This document shows positions 18,499-27,688 of a stretch of DNA of 64,000 bases, in pieces (within the stretch, counting starts at the first letter, position 1; each line of letters begins with the position of its first letter). The notes beneath the pieces are model-generated. The model was not told where the DNA came from. It worked only from the letters and a program-made list of their open reading frames with translations, and made no database searches. The DNA comes from Serpentinicella sp031432315 (lineage in GTDB: Bacteria > Bacillota > Clostridia > Peptostreptococcales > Natronincolaceae), in assembly GCF_031432315.1 (NCBI RefSeq), contig NZ_JAVKGO010000001.1, forward strand, positions 186,001 to 250,000, in the 5' to 3' direction. Position numbers and translations under genes: made by a program.

Positions 18499-18939
18499 TT
18501 ATAGAACTGCAAGAACAAGAAGTAGTATATATAAAAAATGAACATGATCTTTATAATTCTTTACCTGACGTTTTAACGAATCATTTTCTTCTTCTAATGT
18601 TACTAATTCTTTTTCTAAAACTTTCATAGTATCTGAGTTGGAATTACTGTCAATAACAGTGATTTTACTTTTTTCTGTAGTATTACGTAACGTGGTATCA
18701 TACGCTTCTCTTAATTTCTCGAGCTCAAAATCTTTACTTTTTAAGCTGTTTCGTGCTTGTTCTAATTCCTTTTTTAAGTATAATAACTCATTATCTAATT
18801 CGTTATTGGTTGTTTTTTTGTCATAAGGTTTATTCAAATCTAATGATTTTTCTTTACTATTTGCCAAAGCGTTATCCTGCATCTGTTTACCTTTATCCTT
18901 AGGGATAAAATTATAATTAGAAATTTCATATTTCATCAT
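18499..18939 (-). CDS. Tail-anchored coiled-coil protein of unknown function
   Basis: This 146-residue protein starts at the minus-strand ATG 18939, which has a textbook AAGGAGGTG site eight bases upstream; a longer open frame is not needed. Residues about 40-75 and 105-130 are charged and heptad-like (coiled coil), and the last 14 residues (HFLYILLLVLAVL) are hydrophobic, suggesting a C-terminal membrane anchor with the rest in the cytoplasm. No family is recognised. It is divergent from the presumed spore-surface gene at 19.1 kb. Confidence 0.7.
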   Translation of the reverse strand: MMKYEISNYNFIPKDKGKQMQDNALANSKEKSLDLNKPYDKKTTNNELDNELLYLKKELEQARNSLKSKDFELEKLREAYDTTLRNTTEKSKITVIDSNSNSDTMKVLEKELVTLEEENDSLKRQVKNYKDHVHFLYILLLVLAVL

Positions 18940-19024
18940 AATTAACACCTCCTTGAAAAGTCTAAGAACTTGTCGCTTTATACAAAATATATGCAAAAGC
19001 AAAAATAAAAATAACAAGAATAGC

Positions 19025-19052
19025 ACTTAATCAAGCTATAAATCATATTTTA
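19025..19052 (+). promoter_or_regulatory. SigK-like promoter
   Basis: AC (19025-19026), 17 bases, then CATATTTTA (19044-19052) matches the late mother-cell pattern AC-N17-CATANNNTA. In AT-rich DNA such matches can arise by chance. Confidence 0.4.
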
Positions 19053-19104
19053 CAGTAAGCGAGTAATTAATATTAGTTGATAAAATTAAAGGAGGAGTTA
19101 TCAA

Positions 19105-20025
19105 ATGTCTAATAATGAAAACCTAAATATTGAGGCTATGCAAGTAGATGAGCCTTGTTGCATTTCAAACACTGGTTGTACATTCGATGGTTCATTAAAA
19201 GATGTAGTTGGAGAGTGTATTTTCGTAGATAAAGTTTATGATTCAGTAACATTTAATTTACAAGGACTACAATCTGTCGCAAAGGTTCCTTTCGGTGCAT
19301 TACCAGTTTCAAAATGTGGTCCAAAATCTAGAATAGTTCGAGTATTAGATATTAGAGCAAGAAAAGCATTTAACCCAAACAATATAAATGATCCAAGAAA
19401 TCTAACAATAACACCGAATACTACTTTGTCGGGAGCACAATTTGTACTTGATGGTAAGGGATGTCCAGTTACAGTACCGGGTCCAGCAGGGCTACTTCAG
19501 TATTTAATTTATACTGATACAACAGATTGTGATGAAGAAGGTTTAGGAACACCAATTTTCGGATCACAAGAAATTACAGTAAGTGGAAATGTTAATATTG
19601 AGATGGATGTTGAGTATATTGATGGAGCTGGAAATACACAATTTACAACACTTAGAGGTAGAGCCCCTATTAATCAAGTATTAACAAACTTCTTTGAACT
19701 ATGTATGCCATCAGTATTTGATTCCGCATTTTTACCACAATTTACAGAGTTCTGTAATGCATTATTCTTAGGTAGACTTGCAACTCAAAGTATAGCAAGG
19801 GATATTGTATTTAACCCTGCTACAGGAGAGGTAGCGGCAAACTTAATTATTGCAATTTGTATTACCTGTGAAAAGAAAATTAAAGTTCCAGTACAGTTAT
19901 GTGTGTTAAGTACAGGTTTCTGTGCACAAGAGCCAAGAGTAAGACAGATTTGTGGTGACGAATTCCCACCGTTATTCCCTCCACAAGTTAATGAACCTTT
20001 TGTTAGTCCACCTGAATGCAGATAA
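19105..20025 (+). CDS. Cys-containing protein, presumed spore-surface component (paralogue 1)
   Basis: The 306-residue protein has no signal peptide and carries about 16 cysteines. It shares an architecture with the protein at 33.2 kb: an EC-I-x-x-KVY motif near residue 38, a beta-rich middle with a Y-x-DGxGNTQ element, a long helical LxMPSVFDSAF segment, a hydrophobic strand (LIIAICITCEKKIKVPVQL), and a CAQEP/FCPEP end followed by a Pro/Phe-rich tail. Such KVYD proteins occur in spore-forming Clostridia; a coat or exosporium role is my inference, supported by a SigK-like promoter. ATG 19105 has an AAAGGAGGAG site. A strong terminator follows. Confidence 0.7.
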   Translation: MSNNENLNIEAMQVDEPCCISNTGCTFDGSLKDVVGECIFVDKVYDSVTFNLQGLQSVAKVPFGALPVSKCGPKSRIVRVLDIRARKAFNPNNINDPRNLTITPNTTLSGAQFVLDGKGCPVTVPGPAGLLQYLIYTDTTDCDEEGLGTPIFGSQEITVSGNVNIEMDVEYIDGAGNTQFTTLRGRAPINQVLTNFFELCMPSVFDSAFLPQFTEFCNALFLGRLATQSIARDIVFNPATGEVAANLIIAICITCEKKIKVPVQLCVLSTGFCAQEPRVRQICGDEFPPLFPPQVNEPFVSPPECR

Positions 20026-20050
20026 AACTTTTCTAGTTTATTAAAGAAGA

Positions 20051-20090
20051 AAAAGACTGTTGCACCTTAATTGGTGTAACAGTCTTTTTT
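20051..20090 (+). terminator. Intrinsic terminator
   Basis: A 16-bp stem (20051-20066 with 20073-20088, one G-T pair) has a 6-base loop and T-rich 3' end. Confidence 0.92.
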
Positions 20091-20411
20091 CATTCTTGCG
20101 ATTTAAAAATGTTTTCCCATATTATTGATATATTTCGAAAGGATATATAAAGAAGTAAGTCGAAACTATACAATATGAGGACAAAAAACATCACTTTAGT
20201 GATAGAACCCTTTAATTATAATATAAAAGCGTATAGATGAAATATAAAAAATACACACCTTAAGCCTCGGTTATCATCTGTTAATCCGTATAATTGTTTT
20301 ACAAAAAAAAACAATTTGAAGAGATGATGTACTGTTTATGAATCTCATCAAATTTAATGATGCTGCAATAAGCACTTATATAGGGATGAAAGAGAAAGAG
20401 AGGGTCAATAT
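20091..20411 (+). other. gatC upstream region with a nested hairpin
   Basis: This 321-base gap holds no recognised RNA family. It contains ATCATCT (20273-20279) pairing with AGATGAT (20322-20328) around an inner 9-bp stem AATTGTTTT (20292-20300) with AAAACAATT (20308-20316), and a 25-codon open frame (20338-20415) that overlaps the gatC start by ATGA. I saw no T-box sequence. Confidence 0.4.
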
Positions 20412-20705
20412 ATGAAAATTAGTGAAGAAGAAGTGAAACATATAGCACAACTAGCAAAACTTTCATTTACAGAAAAGGAAATTATAGAATTTACAAAAAA
20501 ATTTGGCCATATAGTACAGTTTTTTAATCCTGCTAATGAATCTGAAACAGAATATGAATTAATGGATATAGAAATGGTAAAAGAAAAAAATGAATATAGA
20601 AAAGATATTGTTTTATCAGAGAATAACCAAGAAAAACTTTTTAGAAATACTAAGAATATGGAAAATGGTTTGATCAAAATACCTAAAATAATAGAGGATG
20701 AGTAA
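20412..20705 (+). CDS. gatC: Asp/Glu-tRNA amidotransferase subunit C
   Basis: GatC is the small subunit that stabilises the GatAB complex, which converts Asp-tRNA-Asn and Glu-tRNA-Gln to the correct amide form. The 97-residue protein has the family's helical start (SEEEVKHIAQLAKL) and a C-terminal extended region. ATG 20412 has a GAGAGGG site, and its end overlaps the gatA start codon by one base. Confidence 0.93.
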   Translation: MKISEEEVKHIAQLAKLSFTEKEIIEFTKKFGHIVQFFNPANESETEYELMDIEMVKEKNEYRKDIVLSENNQEKLFRNTKNMENGLIKIPKIIEDE

Positions 20706-22162
20706 TGATGAATTTTGATGAACTAACGATAAACGATATTAAAAGGGATTTATTAACAAAAAAATACTCAGTAGAACAGTTGGTTAAAAATATATTTTTA
20801 AGAATATATGAAATAGACAATGAAATAGGGGCTTATTTAACATTATGTGAGAAGTCAGCAATTAAGCAAGCAAAAGAAATCGATAAAAAGTATAGAAATG
20901 GTGAAAAGTTAGGGCAGTTAGCAGGTATACCAATAGCTATAAAAGATAATATTTGCACTGAAAACTTAAAAACGACTTGTGGTTCAAAAATGTTAGAAGA
21001 CTTCATTCCACCCTATGATGCTACTGTAGTGAAAAAGTTAAAAGAAGCGGAAGCAATCATTATAGGAAAAACTAACTTAGATGAATTTGCTATGGGATCT
21101 TCAACAGAAAACTCAGCTTATAAAGTTACTAAAAACCCAAGGGATTATACACGTATTCCTGGAGGATCTTCCGGAGGATCTGCCGCATCTGTAGCTTCAG
21201 GCTTATCTTTCATGTCATTAGGAAGCGATACCGGAGGTTCTATAAGACAGCCAGCTTCATTTTGTGGCGTTGTTGGTTTAAAACCAACATATGGTTTGGT
21301 ATCAAGATATGGATTAGTTGCATTTGCATCTTCATTAGATCAAATTGGTCCTATTACTAAAAACGTAAGAGATTGTGCCTTAACATTAGATGTAATGGCG
21401 GGCAAAGATATACTAGATCCAACAACAGTAGAGACTAATAAAGAGAAAAGTTATTTAGATAGTATAAAAGAAGAAATAAAAGACATTAAAATTGCAATGC
21501 CAAAAGAGTTTTTTCCTAAGAAACTTGATATCCAAATAAAAAATAAAGTAAAAGATAGTATTAAATTACTAAAATCCACAGGTGCAACAATAGAAGAAAT
21601 TTCTTTACCAATAACACGACAGAGTTTATCCGCCTATTATATAATATCCTCCGCTGAAGCAAGTTCGAACCTAGCAAGATTTGATGGTATAAGGTATGGG
21701 TATAGAAGTGAAAATTATAAAAATATTAATGAATTGATGGTAAATACGAGAAATGAAGCTTTCGGTAAAGAAGTAAAGCGTAGAATAATGTTAGGGACAT
21801 ATGCATTAACGTCAAAGCATTACAATTCATGGTACAATAAAGCACAACATCTACGAAATAAAATAAAAAAACAATTCGAATGTGTTTTCCAAAATTATGA
21901 CCTAATAATAAGTCCCACTTCACCAATATTACCATTCTCCATTGGTGAAAAGATTTTCGATCCATTGGATATGTACTTATCTGACCTTTATACAGTTAGT
22001 GCAAATTTAGCCGGTTTACCTGCATTATCCATGCCATGCGGTTTTTCAAATTCAAATTTACCAATAGGAATTCAAATAATTGGACCCCGCTTTAGTGAAT
22101 CAAAAATTCTACGAACAGCTTATGCCCTAGAACAAGAACTAGCTATTAAACAATCCAGATGA
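20705..22162 (+). CDS. gatA: Asp/Glu-tRNA amidotransferase subunit A
   Basis: GatA is the glutaminase subunit of the amidosome. The 485-residue amidase-signature protein has the catalytic Lys in PIAIKDNI near residue 79, and the Ser-cisSer-Ser region in PGGSSGGSAASVASG near residue 150, followed by SDTGGSIRQPA. Two adjacent ATGs (20705 and 20708) are possible; the site AGAGGATGAG better fits 20708. It is followed by gatB after 24 bases. Confidence 0.97.
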   Translation: MMNFDELTINDIKRDLLTKKYSVEQLVKNIFLRIYEIDNEIGAYLTLCEKSAIKQAKEIDKKYRNGEKLGQLAGIPIAIKDNICTENLKTTCGSKMLEDFIPPYDATVVKKLKEAEAIIIGKTNLDEFAMGSSTENSAYKVTKNPRDYTRIPGGSSGGSAASVASGLSFMSLGSDTGGSIRQPASFCGVVGLKPTYGLVSRYGLVAFASSLDQIGPITKNVRDCALTLDVMAGKDILDPTTVETNKEKSYLDSIKEEIKDIKIAMPKEFFPKKLDIQIKNKVKDSIKLLKSTGATIEEISLPITRQSLSAYYIISSAEASSNLARFDGIRYGYRSENYKNINELMVNTRNEAFGKEVKRRIMLGTYALTSKHYNSWYNKAQHLRNKIKKQFECVFQNYDLIISPTSPILPFSIGEKIFDPLDMYLSDLYTVSANLAGLPALSMPCGFSNSNLPIGIQIIGPRFSESKILRTAYALEQELAIKQSR

Positions 22163-22186
22163 TAACGTCAAAAGGAGAGTAATAAA

Positions 22187-23662
22187 ATGGTTTGGGAAAC
22201 GATTATTGGAATAGAAATCCATGCCGAATTAAAAACGAATTCGAAAATATTTTGTAATTGCCCTACTAAGTTTGGTGCGGAAAAAAATAAGAATACTTGT
22301 CCAGTATGTATTGGACTACCTGGTACATTGCCTAGACTAAATAAAGAGACAATACATTTAGCCATAAAAGCAGGATTATCTTTTAACTGCAAAATTAATA
22401 ATTTTAGTAAAATGGATAGAAAGAATTATTTTTATCCAGATACACCCAAAGCATATCAAGTTTCACAAAACGATAAACCGATTTGTTTTGATGGATTTGT
22501 TGATATTAACAAAGGAGCTGATTGTGTTAATAGAATAAGGATTAATCGGATACATATTGAAGAAGATGCAGGCAAATTAGTACACTTAGAAAGAGAACCT
22601 CACACATTAATTGACTACAATAGAGCAGGGATACCATTGATAGAAATAGTATCAGAACCTGATCTGCGTTCACCAACTGAAGCAGTAGAATATGTAAAAG
22701 CAATCAAAAATATATTGATGTATCAGGAAATTTCAGACTGTCGTATGGAAGAAGGTTCATTACGCTGTGATGCAAATATTTCTATTCGTAAAAAAGGTGA
22801 ATACAAATTAAATACAAAAGTTGAATTAAAGAATATAAACTCTTTTAAAGAATTACAAAAGGCACTCGAAAATGAAGAACAAAGACAAAAAGAGTTATAC
22901 ATCAACAATCAAATGGACAAGGTGATGCAAGAAACTAGACGATGGGATAGTGTGAAGGGTAAAACAATTTCTATGCGAAAAAAAGAAGAATCCCAGGATT
23001 ATAGATATTTCCCAGAACCTGATATTCCCATAATAACAATAGACAAATCATGGATTAATTGCATTAAAAAACAATTATCAGAATTTCCGAATGAAAGGAA
23101 AATAAGGTATATCAATAACTATAGGTTAAAAGAAAAGGATGCTGAACTTTTAACATCAGATAAAGCATTGGGCAATTACTTTGAAAAAATTGTAGCTTCA
23201 GGTGCAGATCCGAAAACAACAGTCAATTGGATTTTGGGAGATTTTTTAAAGTTATTAAAAGCTAATGAAATAAGTGTAGATCAGGTTTTAATAAAAGAAT
23301 CTGACTTTGCTGAATTAATAAATTTAATAAAACGAGAAGATATTAGTCAAAAAATTGGGAAAGTAGTATTTAAAATTATGTTTTTAACAGGCAAAAGGCC
23401 AAAAGTAATTATAGAAGAAAAAGGGTTGAAACAAATTAAAAATAAAGATGCGTTAGAAAAAATAGTTAACGAAGTGCTAACCAGTAATACTAATCCAGTA
23501 AATGATTATTATGAAGGAAAAACACAAGCAATAGGTTACTTGATGGGACAAATTATGAAAGAAACAAACGGACAAGCTAATCCACAATTATCAAAGGAAC
23601 TATTATTATTGAAATTATCATGTAAAGAATATCTCCCCATACACAATAATGACGAACAATAA
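22187..23662 (+). CDS. gatB: Asp/Glu-tRNA amidotransferase subunit B
   Basis: GatB is the kinase/transamidase subunit that binds the misacylated tRNA. The 491-residue protein has the N-terminal ETIIGIEIHAEL segment, zinc-type cysteines (CNCPTKFG and CPVCIGLPG, about residues 22-46), the CRMEEGSLRCDANIS signature near residue 185, and the C-terminal YqeY-like tail domain. ATG 22187 follows AAAGGAG (22171-22177). The operon is gatC-gatA-gatB. Confidence 0.97.
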   Translation: MVWETIIGIEIHAELKTNSKIFCNCPTKFGAEKNKNTCPVCIGLPGTLPRLNKETIHLAIKAGLSFNCKINNFSKMDRKNYFYPDTPKAYQVSQNDKPICFDGFVDINKGADCVNRIRINRIHIEEDAGKLVHLEREPHTLIDYNRAGIPLIEIVSEPDLRSPTEAVEYVKAIKNILMYQEISDCRMEEGSLRCDANISIRKKGEYKLNTKVELKNINSFKELQKALENEEQRQKELYINNQMDKVMQETRRWDSVKGKTISMRKKEESQDYRYFPEPDIPIITIDKSWINCIKKQLSEFPNERKIRYINNYRLKEKDAELLTSDKALGNYFEKIVASGADPKTTVNWILGDFLKLLKANEISVDQVLIKESDFAELINLIKREDISQKIGKVVFKIMFLTGKRPKVIIEEKGLKQIKNKDALEKIVNEVLTSNTNPVNDYYEGKTQAIGYLMGQIMKETNGQANPQLSKELLLLKLSCKEYLPIHNNDEQ

Positions 23663-23838
23663 ATCAACAACATAAAATAAAGTTCGTATATTTACAGAAA
23701 TATATTATACAATACAAAAATATTTAAAATTTAAATTAATAGTAACAAATATATGTTGTCAAATTGATATTATAGCAAATGGTGAAGGTTTTGAAAAAAA
23801 TAAAAATCGACATTTATTCTGAATTTTATAAATTTTAT

Positions 23839-23867
23839 GTGACAAAATACGAAGTTTCATGTATAAT
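23839..23867 (+). promoter_or_regulatory. Sigma-A promoter for pyc
   Basis: GTGACA (23839-23844), a 17-base spacer and TATAAT (23862-23867) predict a start near 23874 and a 5' leader of about 165 bases. The rest of the 375-base gap is AT-rich and featureless apart from the hairpin at 23908. Confidence 0.65.
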
Positions 23868-23907
23868 ATACAATGAGTATAATTATACAGAACTATACTT
23901 TACTTAA

Positions 23908-23932
23908 TTGCCATGTTATTTGAACATGGCAA
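23908..23932 (+). promoter_or_regulatory. Hairpin in the pyc leader (possible attenuator)
   Basis: TTGCCATGTT (23908-23917) pairs perfectly with AACATGGCAA (23923-23932). A weak T-tract (ATTTTAT) follows, so it may be a partial terminator or an RNA-stabilising stem. Confidence 0.45.
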
Positions 23933-24037
23933 ATTTTATATGCTTATACTTATGAGGGGGATGAGAGAGTAAGTTAACTTTTAAAATTTCGAAAAAATAA
24001 TATTAGCATAAAAACAAAAAATAGAGGTGATAAAAAC

Positions 24038-27000
24038 ATGTCAATTAAAAATTTTAAAAGAGTTCTAGTTGCTAATCGTGGAGAAATTGCTATACGAATC
24101 TTTAGAGCATGTAAGGAGTTAGGTATTCGTACAGTCGCAATTTACTCAAACGAAGATAAAACAGCATTATTTAGAACAAAGGCAGATGAGTCGTATTTAA
24201 TAGGTAAAAATAAGGGTCCAATAGATGCTTACTTAGATATCGACGAAATTATAAGCTTAGCATTAAAAAAAGGTGTTGACGCAATCCATCCAGGATACGG
24301 TTTTTTAGCTGAGAACCCAGAGTTTGCAAGAAAATGTCAAGAAGCAGGCATTGTATTTATAGGGCCTACAAACAAAATGATTGAAAGTTTAGGGGACAAA
24401 ATACAATCAAAATTAGTTGCAATTGAAGCTAATGTTCCAGTTATTCCAGGTGTTGAGAAGCCTATTAGGTCTGAAAAGGATGCAAAAGAATTTGCAGATC
24501 AATGTGGATATCCAGTTATGATAAAGGCAGCTGCAGGTGGCGGTGGCCGTGGTATGAGAATTGTACATAGAGAAAAAGATCTTATAGAATCATTTAGAAG
24601 TGCGCAGAATGAAGCTAAAAAAGCCTTTGGTAATGATTCAATCTTTATAGAGAAGTTTTTAGAAAAACCTAAACATATAGAAGTACAGATTTTAGGTGAT
24701 CAGTATGGCAATACAGTACATTTATTTGAAAGAGATTGTTCAATACAAAGAAGATATCAAAAGCTTGTAGAATTTACCCCTTCAATCTCTTTATCTGAAG
24801 AAAAGCGACTAGAGATTTGTGCCGATGCAATAAAAATTGCAAAAGCGGTTGATTACTGTAATGCAGGAACAGTTGAGTTTCTTGTAGATAAACACAATAA
24901 TCACTACTTTATTGAAATGAATCCAAGAATCCAAGTAGAACATACTGTCACTGAACTAGTTACAGGTATTGATTTAGTACAAAGTCAAATATTAGTTGCA
25001 CAGGGATATTCTTTAGATTCTAATGAAGTAGGTATTGCAAACCAAGAAGATATTAAAGTTAGAGGATATGCGATACAATGTCGTGTAACGACAGAGGATC
25101 CAACAAATCAATTTGCCCCAGATACAGGAAGAATTGATGTTTATAGAACAGGTTCAGGCTTTGGCGTCCGTTTAGATGGTGGTAATGGATATACAGGAGC
25201 AGTTATTAGTCCATACTACGATAGTTTATTAGTAAAAGTTAGTTCATACTCTAGAACCTTTGAAGATGCAGTAAGAAAGTCGACTAGGTCATTAAAAGAG
25301 TTATCGATTTCTGGAATCAAAACGAATACTGGTTTCCTCATAAATGTATTAAACCATGAAGATTTCCTTGCGGGCAACTGTCACACAAACTTTATAGCAG
25401 AAACCCCATCTTTATTTGAAATTGCTGCAAAATCAAACAAAGAACTTAAGCTATTAAAGTTTATTGGTGATAAAGTTGTTAATGAAACACAAGGGAACAA
25501 ACAAGAGTTTGATGTTCCAGTAGTTCCAAAAGTTGAAAGACCGGAAGGATTAGAAGGAACAAAACAAATTTTAGATACTCAAGGTCCAAAAGGATTAGTT
25601 AATTGGATTAATCAACAAGATAAACTATTGTTAACAGACAGCACTATGAGAGATGCCCACCAATCATTAATGGCAACAAGAGTTAGAACAAAAGACATGA
25701 CTAAAATTGCAAAAGCAACTTCAGTTTTAGGAAAAGATCTTTTCTCTTTAGAAATGTGGGGAGGAGCAACCTTTGACGTAGCGTATCGTTTCTTAAAGGA
25801 ATCACCATGGGAAAGATTAGAAGAGCTACGCCGAAAGATACCAAATGTATTATTACAAATGCTTATAAGAGGAAGTAATGGTGTAGGATACAAAAACTAT
25901 CCAGATAATGTTATTAGAGAGTTTATAAAACAGTCTTCTTCATCTGGAATTGATGTCTTCAGAATATTTGATTCTCTTAACTGGTTAAAAGGTATGGAAG
26001 TGGCAATTGATGAAGTACTTAACAATAATAAAGTTGCTGAGGCATGTATTTGTTATACTGGCGATATTTTAGATGAAACAAGGGATAAATATACATTAAA
26101 GTACTATGTTGATATGGCAAAAGAAATAGAAAAAACAGGTGCTCATATACTTGGAATTAAAGATATGGCGGCGTTATTAAAACCATATGCTGCTGAAAAA
26201 CTGATCAAAGCCTTAAAACAGGAAATTAGCATACCAATTCATTTACATACACATGATACAAGTGGTAATGGAGTAGCAACACTACTTATGGCTGCTGAAG
26301 CAGGCGTCGATATCGTAGACACGGCGTTCAATAGTATGTCCGGATTAACAAGTCAACCAGCCCTTAATTCAATTGTAGCTGCTTTAGAAAACACTAAAAG
26401 AGATACAGGAATGAACTTAGAGGCTATGGAAGAAATATCTAGATACTGGGCTGCTGTTAGACCTGTATATAGTCAATTCGAATCTGACTTAAAATCAGGA
26501 ACTACTGAGGTTTACAAATATGAAATACCAGGTGGACAATATTCTAACCTTAAGCCTCAAGTGGAAAGTTTTGGTTTAGGACATCGATTTAAAGAAGTAA
26601 AAGAAATGTACAAAACCGTTAATGATATGGTAGGGGATATTACAAAGGTAACGCCATCATCTAAATTTGTAGGTGATCTAGCAATATTCATGGTTCAAAA
26701 TGATTTAACACCTGAAAACATATATCAAAAAGGCAAAGATATGACTTTCCCAGACTCTGCTGTATCTTACTTTAAAGGTATGATGGGGCAGCCAATGGGA
26801 GGATTCCCAGAAGAACTACAAAAGCTGGTGCTTAAAGGTGAAAAGGCAATTACCTGTAGACCAGGAGAATTGCTTGAATCAGAGGACTTTGGTGAGATTA
26901 AAAATTACCTAGCTACAGAGTACAACTTTGAGCCAACTATGAAAGAAATCTTAAGTTGCGCTTTATATCCTAAAGTGTATGAAGATTATCTAAAATTCCT

Positions 27001-27472
27001 TAAAGAGTACGGTGACTTTAGCCGTATGGGAAGTGACGTATTCTTCCATGGATTACAAGAAGGCGAAACATGTGAAGTGGAAATAGCTGAAGGAAAAATT
27101 TTAGTTGTCAAACTTCTAGAAATAGGTAAAATTTCACCAGATGGCATGAGAAGTATAGCTTTTGAAGTAAATGGAAATAGACGTGAAATTACAGTACACG
27201 ATCGTGCAAGTGGCGTGGATGCAAAAGAGAATTTTGTAAAAATGGCTGATCCAGATAATGAAAAAGAGATTGGCGCAAGCATACCAGGCACAGTATTAAA
27301 AGTACTTATAAATGAAGGTGAAGAAGTTAAAGAAGGACAAAGTTTATTAATTGTAGAAGCGATGAAAATGGAAACAAATATCATTGCTTCAGCTGACGGT
27401 ATAATTGATGCAGTGCTTGTAAAAGAAAACCAACAAGTACAATCAGGTGAATTACTACTAACTTTAAAATAA
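24038..27472 (+). CDS. pyc: Pyruvate carboxylase
   Basis: Pyc carboxylates pyruvate to oxaloacetate with biotin and ATP, feeding the TCA branch and gluconeogenesis. The 1144-residue single chain has all domains in order: biotin carboxylase/ATP-grasp (residues 1-450, with AAAGGGGRGMR near 170), the carboxyltransferase TIM barrel (about 530-800, with RDAHQSLMATR and HLHTHDTSG), the PYC_OADA/allosteric region, and the biotinyl domain with biotin lysine K1110 in EAMKMETN. ATG 24038 has an AGAGGTGAT site. It stands alone between promoter and terminator. Confidence 0.98.
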   Translation: MSIKNFKRVLVANRGEIAIRIFRACKELGIRTVAIYSNEDKTALFRTKADESYLIGKNKGPIDAYLDIDEIISLALKKGVDAIHPGYGFLAENPEFARKCQEAGIVFIGPTNKMIESLGDKIQSKLVAIEANVPVIPGVEKPIRSEKDAKEFADQCGYPVMIKAAAGGGGRGMRIVHREKDLIESFRSAQNEAKKAFGNDSIFIEKFLEKPKHIEVQILGDQYGNTVHLFERDCSIQRRYQKLVEFTPSISLSEEKRLEICADAIKIAKAVDYCNAGTVEFLVDKHNNHYFIEMNPRIQVEHTVTELVTGIDLVQSQILVAQGYSLDSNEVGIANQEDIKVRGYAIQCRVTTEDPTNQFAPDTGRIDVYRTGSGFGVRLDGGNGYTGAVISPYYDSLLVKVSSYSRTFEDAVRKSTRSLKELSISGIKTNTGFLINVLNHEDFLAGNCHTNFIAETPSLFEIAAKSNKELKLLKFIGDKVVNETQGNKQEFDVPVVPKVERPEGLEGTKQILDTQGPKGLVNWINQQDKLLLTDSTMRDAHQSLMATRVRTKDMTKIAKATSVLGKDLFSLEMWGGATFDVAYRFLKESPWERLEELRRKIPNVLLQMLIRGSNGVGYKNYPDNVIREFIKQSSSSGIDVFRIFDSLNWLKGMEVAIDEVLNNNKVAEACICYTGDILDETRDKYTLKYYVDMAKEIEKTGAHILGIKDMAALLKPYAAEKLIKALKQEISIPIHLHTHDTSGNGVATLLMAAEAGVDIVDTAFNSMSGLTSQPALNSIVAALENTKRDTGMNLEAMEEISRYWAAVRPVYSQFESDLKSGTTEVYKYEIPGGQYSNLKPQVESFGLGHRFKEVKEMYKTVNDMVGDITKVTPSSKFVGDLAIFMVQNDLTPENIYQKGKDMTFPDSAVSYFKGMMGQPMGGFPEELQKLVLKGEKAITCRPGELLESEDFGEIKNYLATEYNFEPTMKEILSCALYPKVYEDYLKFLKEYGDFSRMGSDVFFHGLQEGETCEVEIAEGKILVVKLLEIGKISPDGMRSIAFEVNGNRREITVHDRASGVDAKENFVKMADPDNEKEIGASIPGTVLKVLINEGEEVKEGQSLLIVEAMKMETNIIASADGIIDAVLVKENQQVQSGELLLTLK

Positions 27473-27477
27473 ACCAT

Positions 27478-27519
27478 CAAAAAAAGTAAGGGAGGGGTAA
27501 AACCTTTCCTACTTTTTTT
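27478..27519 (+). terminator. Intrinsic terminator of pyc
   Basis: An A-rich/T-rich flanked stem (about 27481-27496 with 27502-27519, one mismatch) ends in seven T residues. Confidence 0.8.
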
Positions 27520-27688
27520 GAAAAAAATTAGATAATAAAATTATCTCCTATAATTATAATTAGTTATTATAAAAAGTTATCTTGTATGTTTAATTTGAAA
27601 GAAATTAGGCAAGACTTATTTTATGACAAATTGATTATATTCAATAATAAATTGGATATAAAATGGTTTTAGGAGGGAACATGATTTT

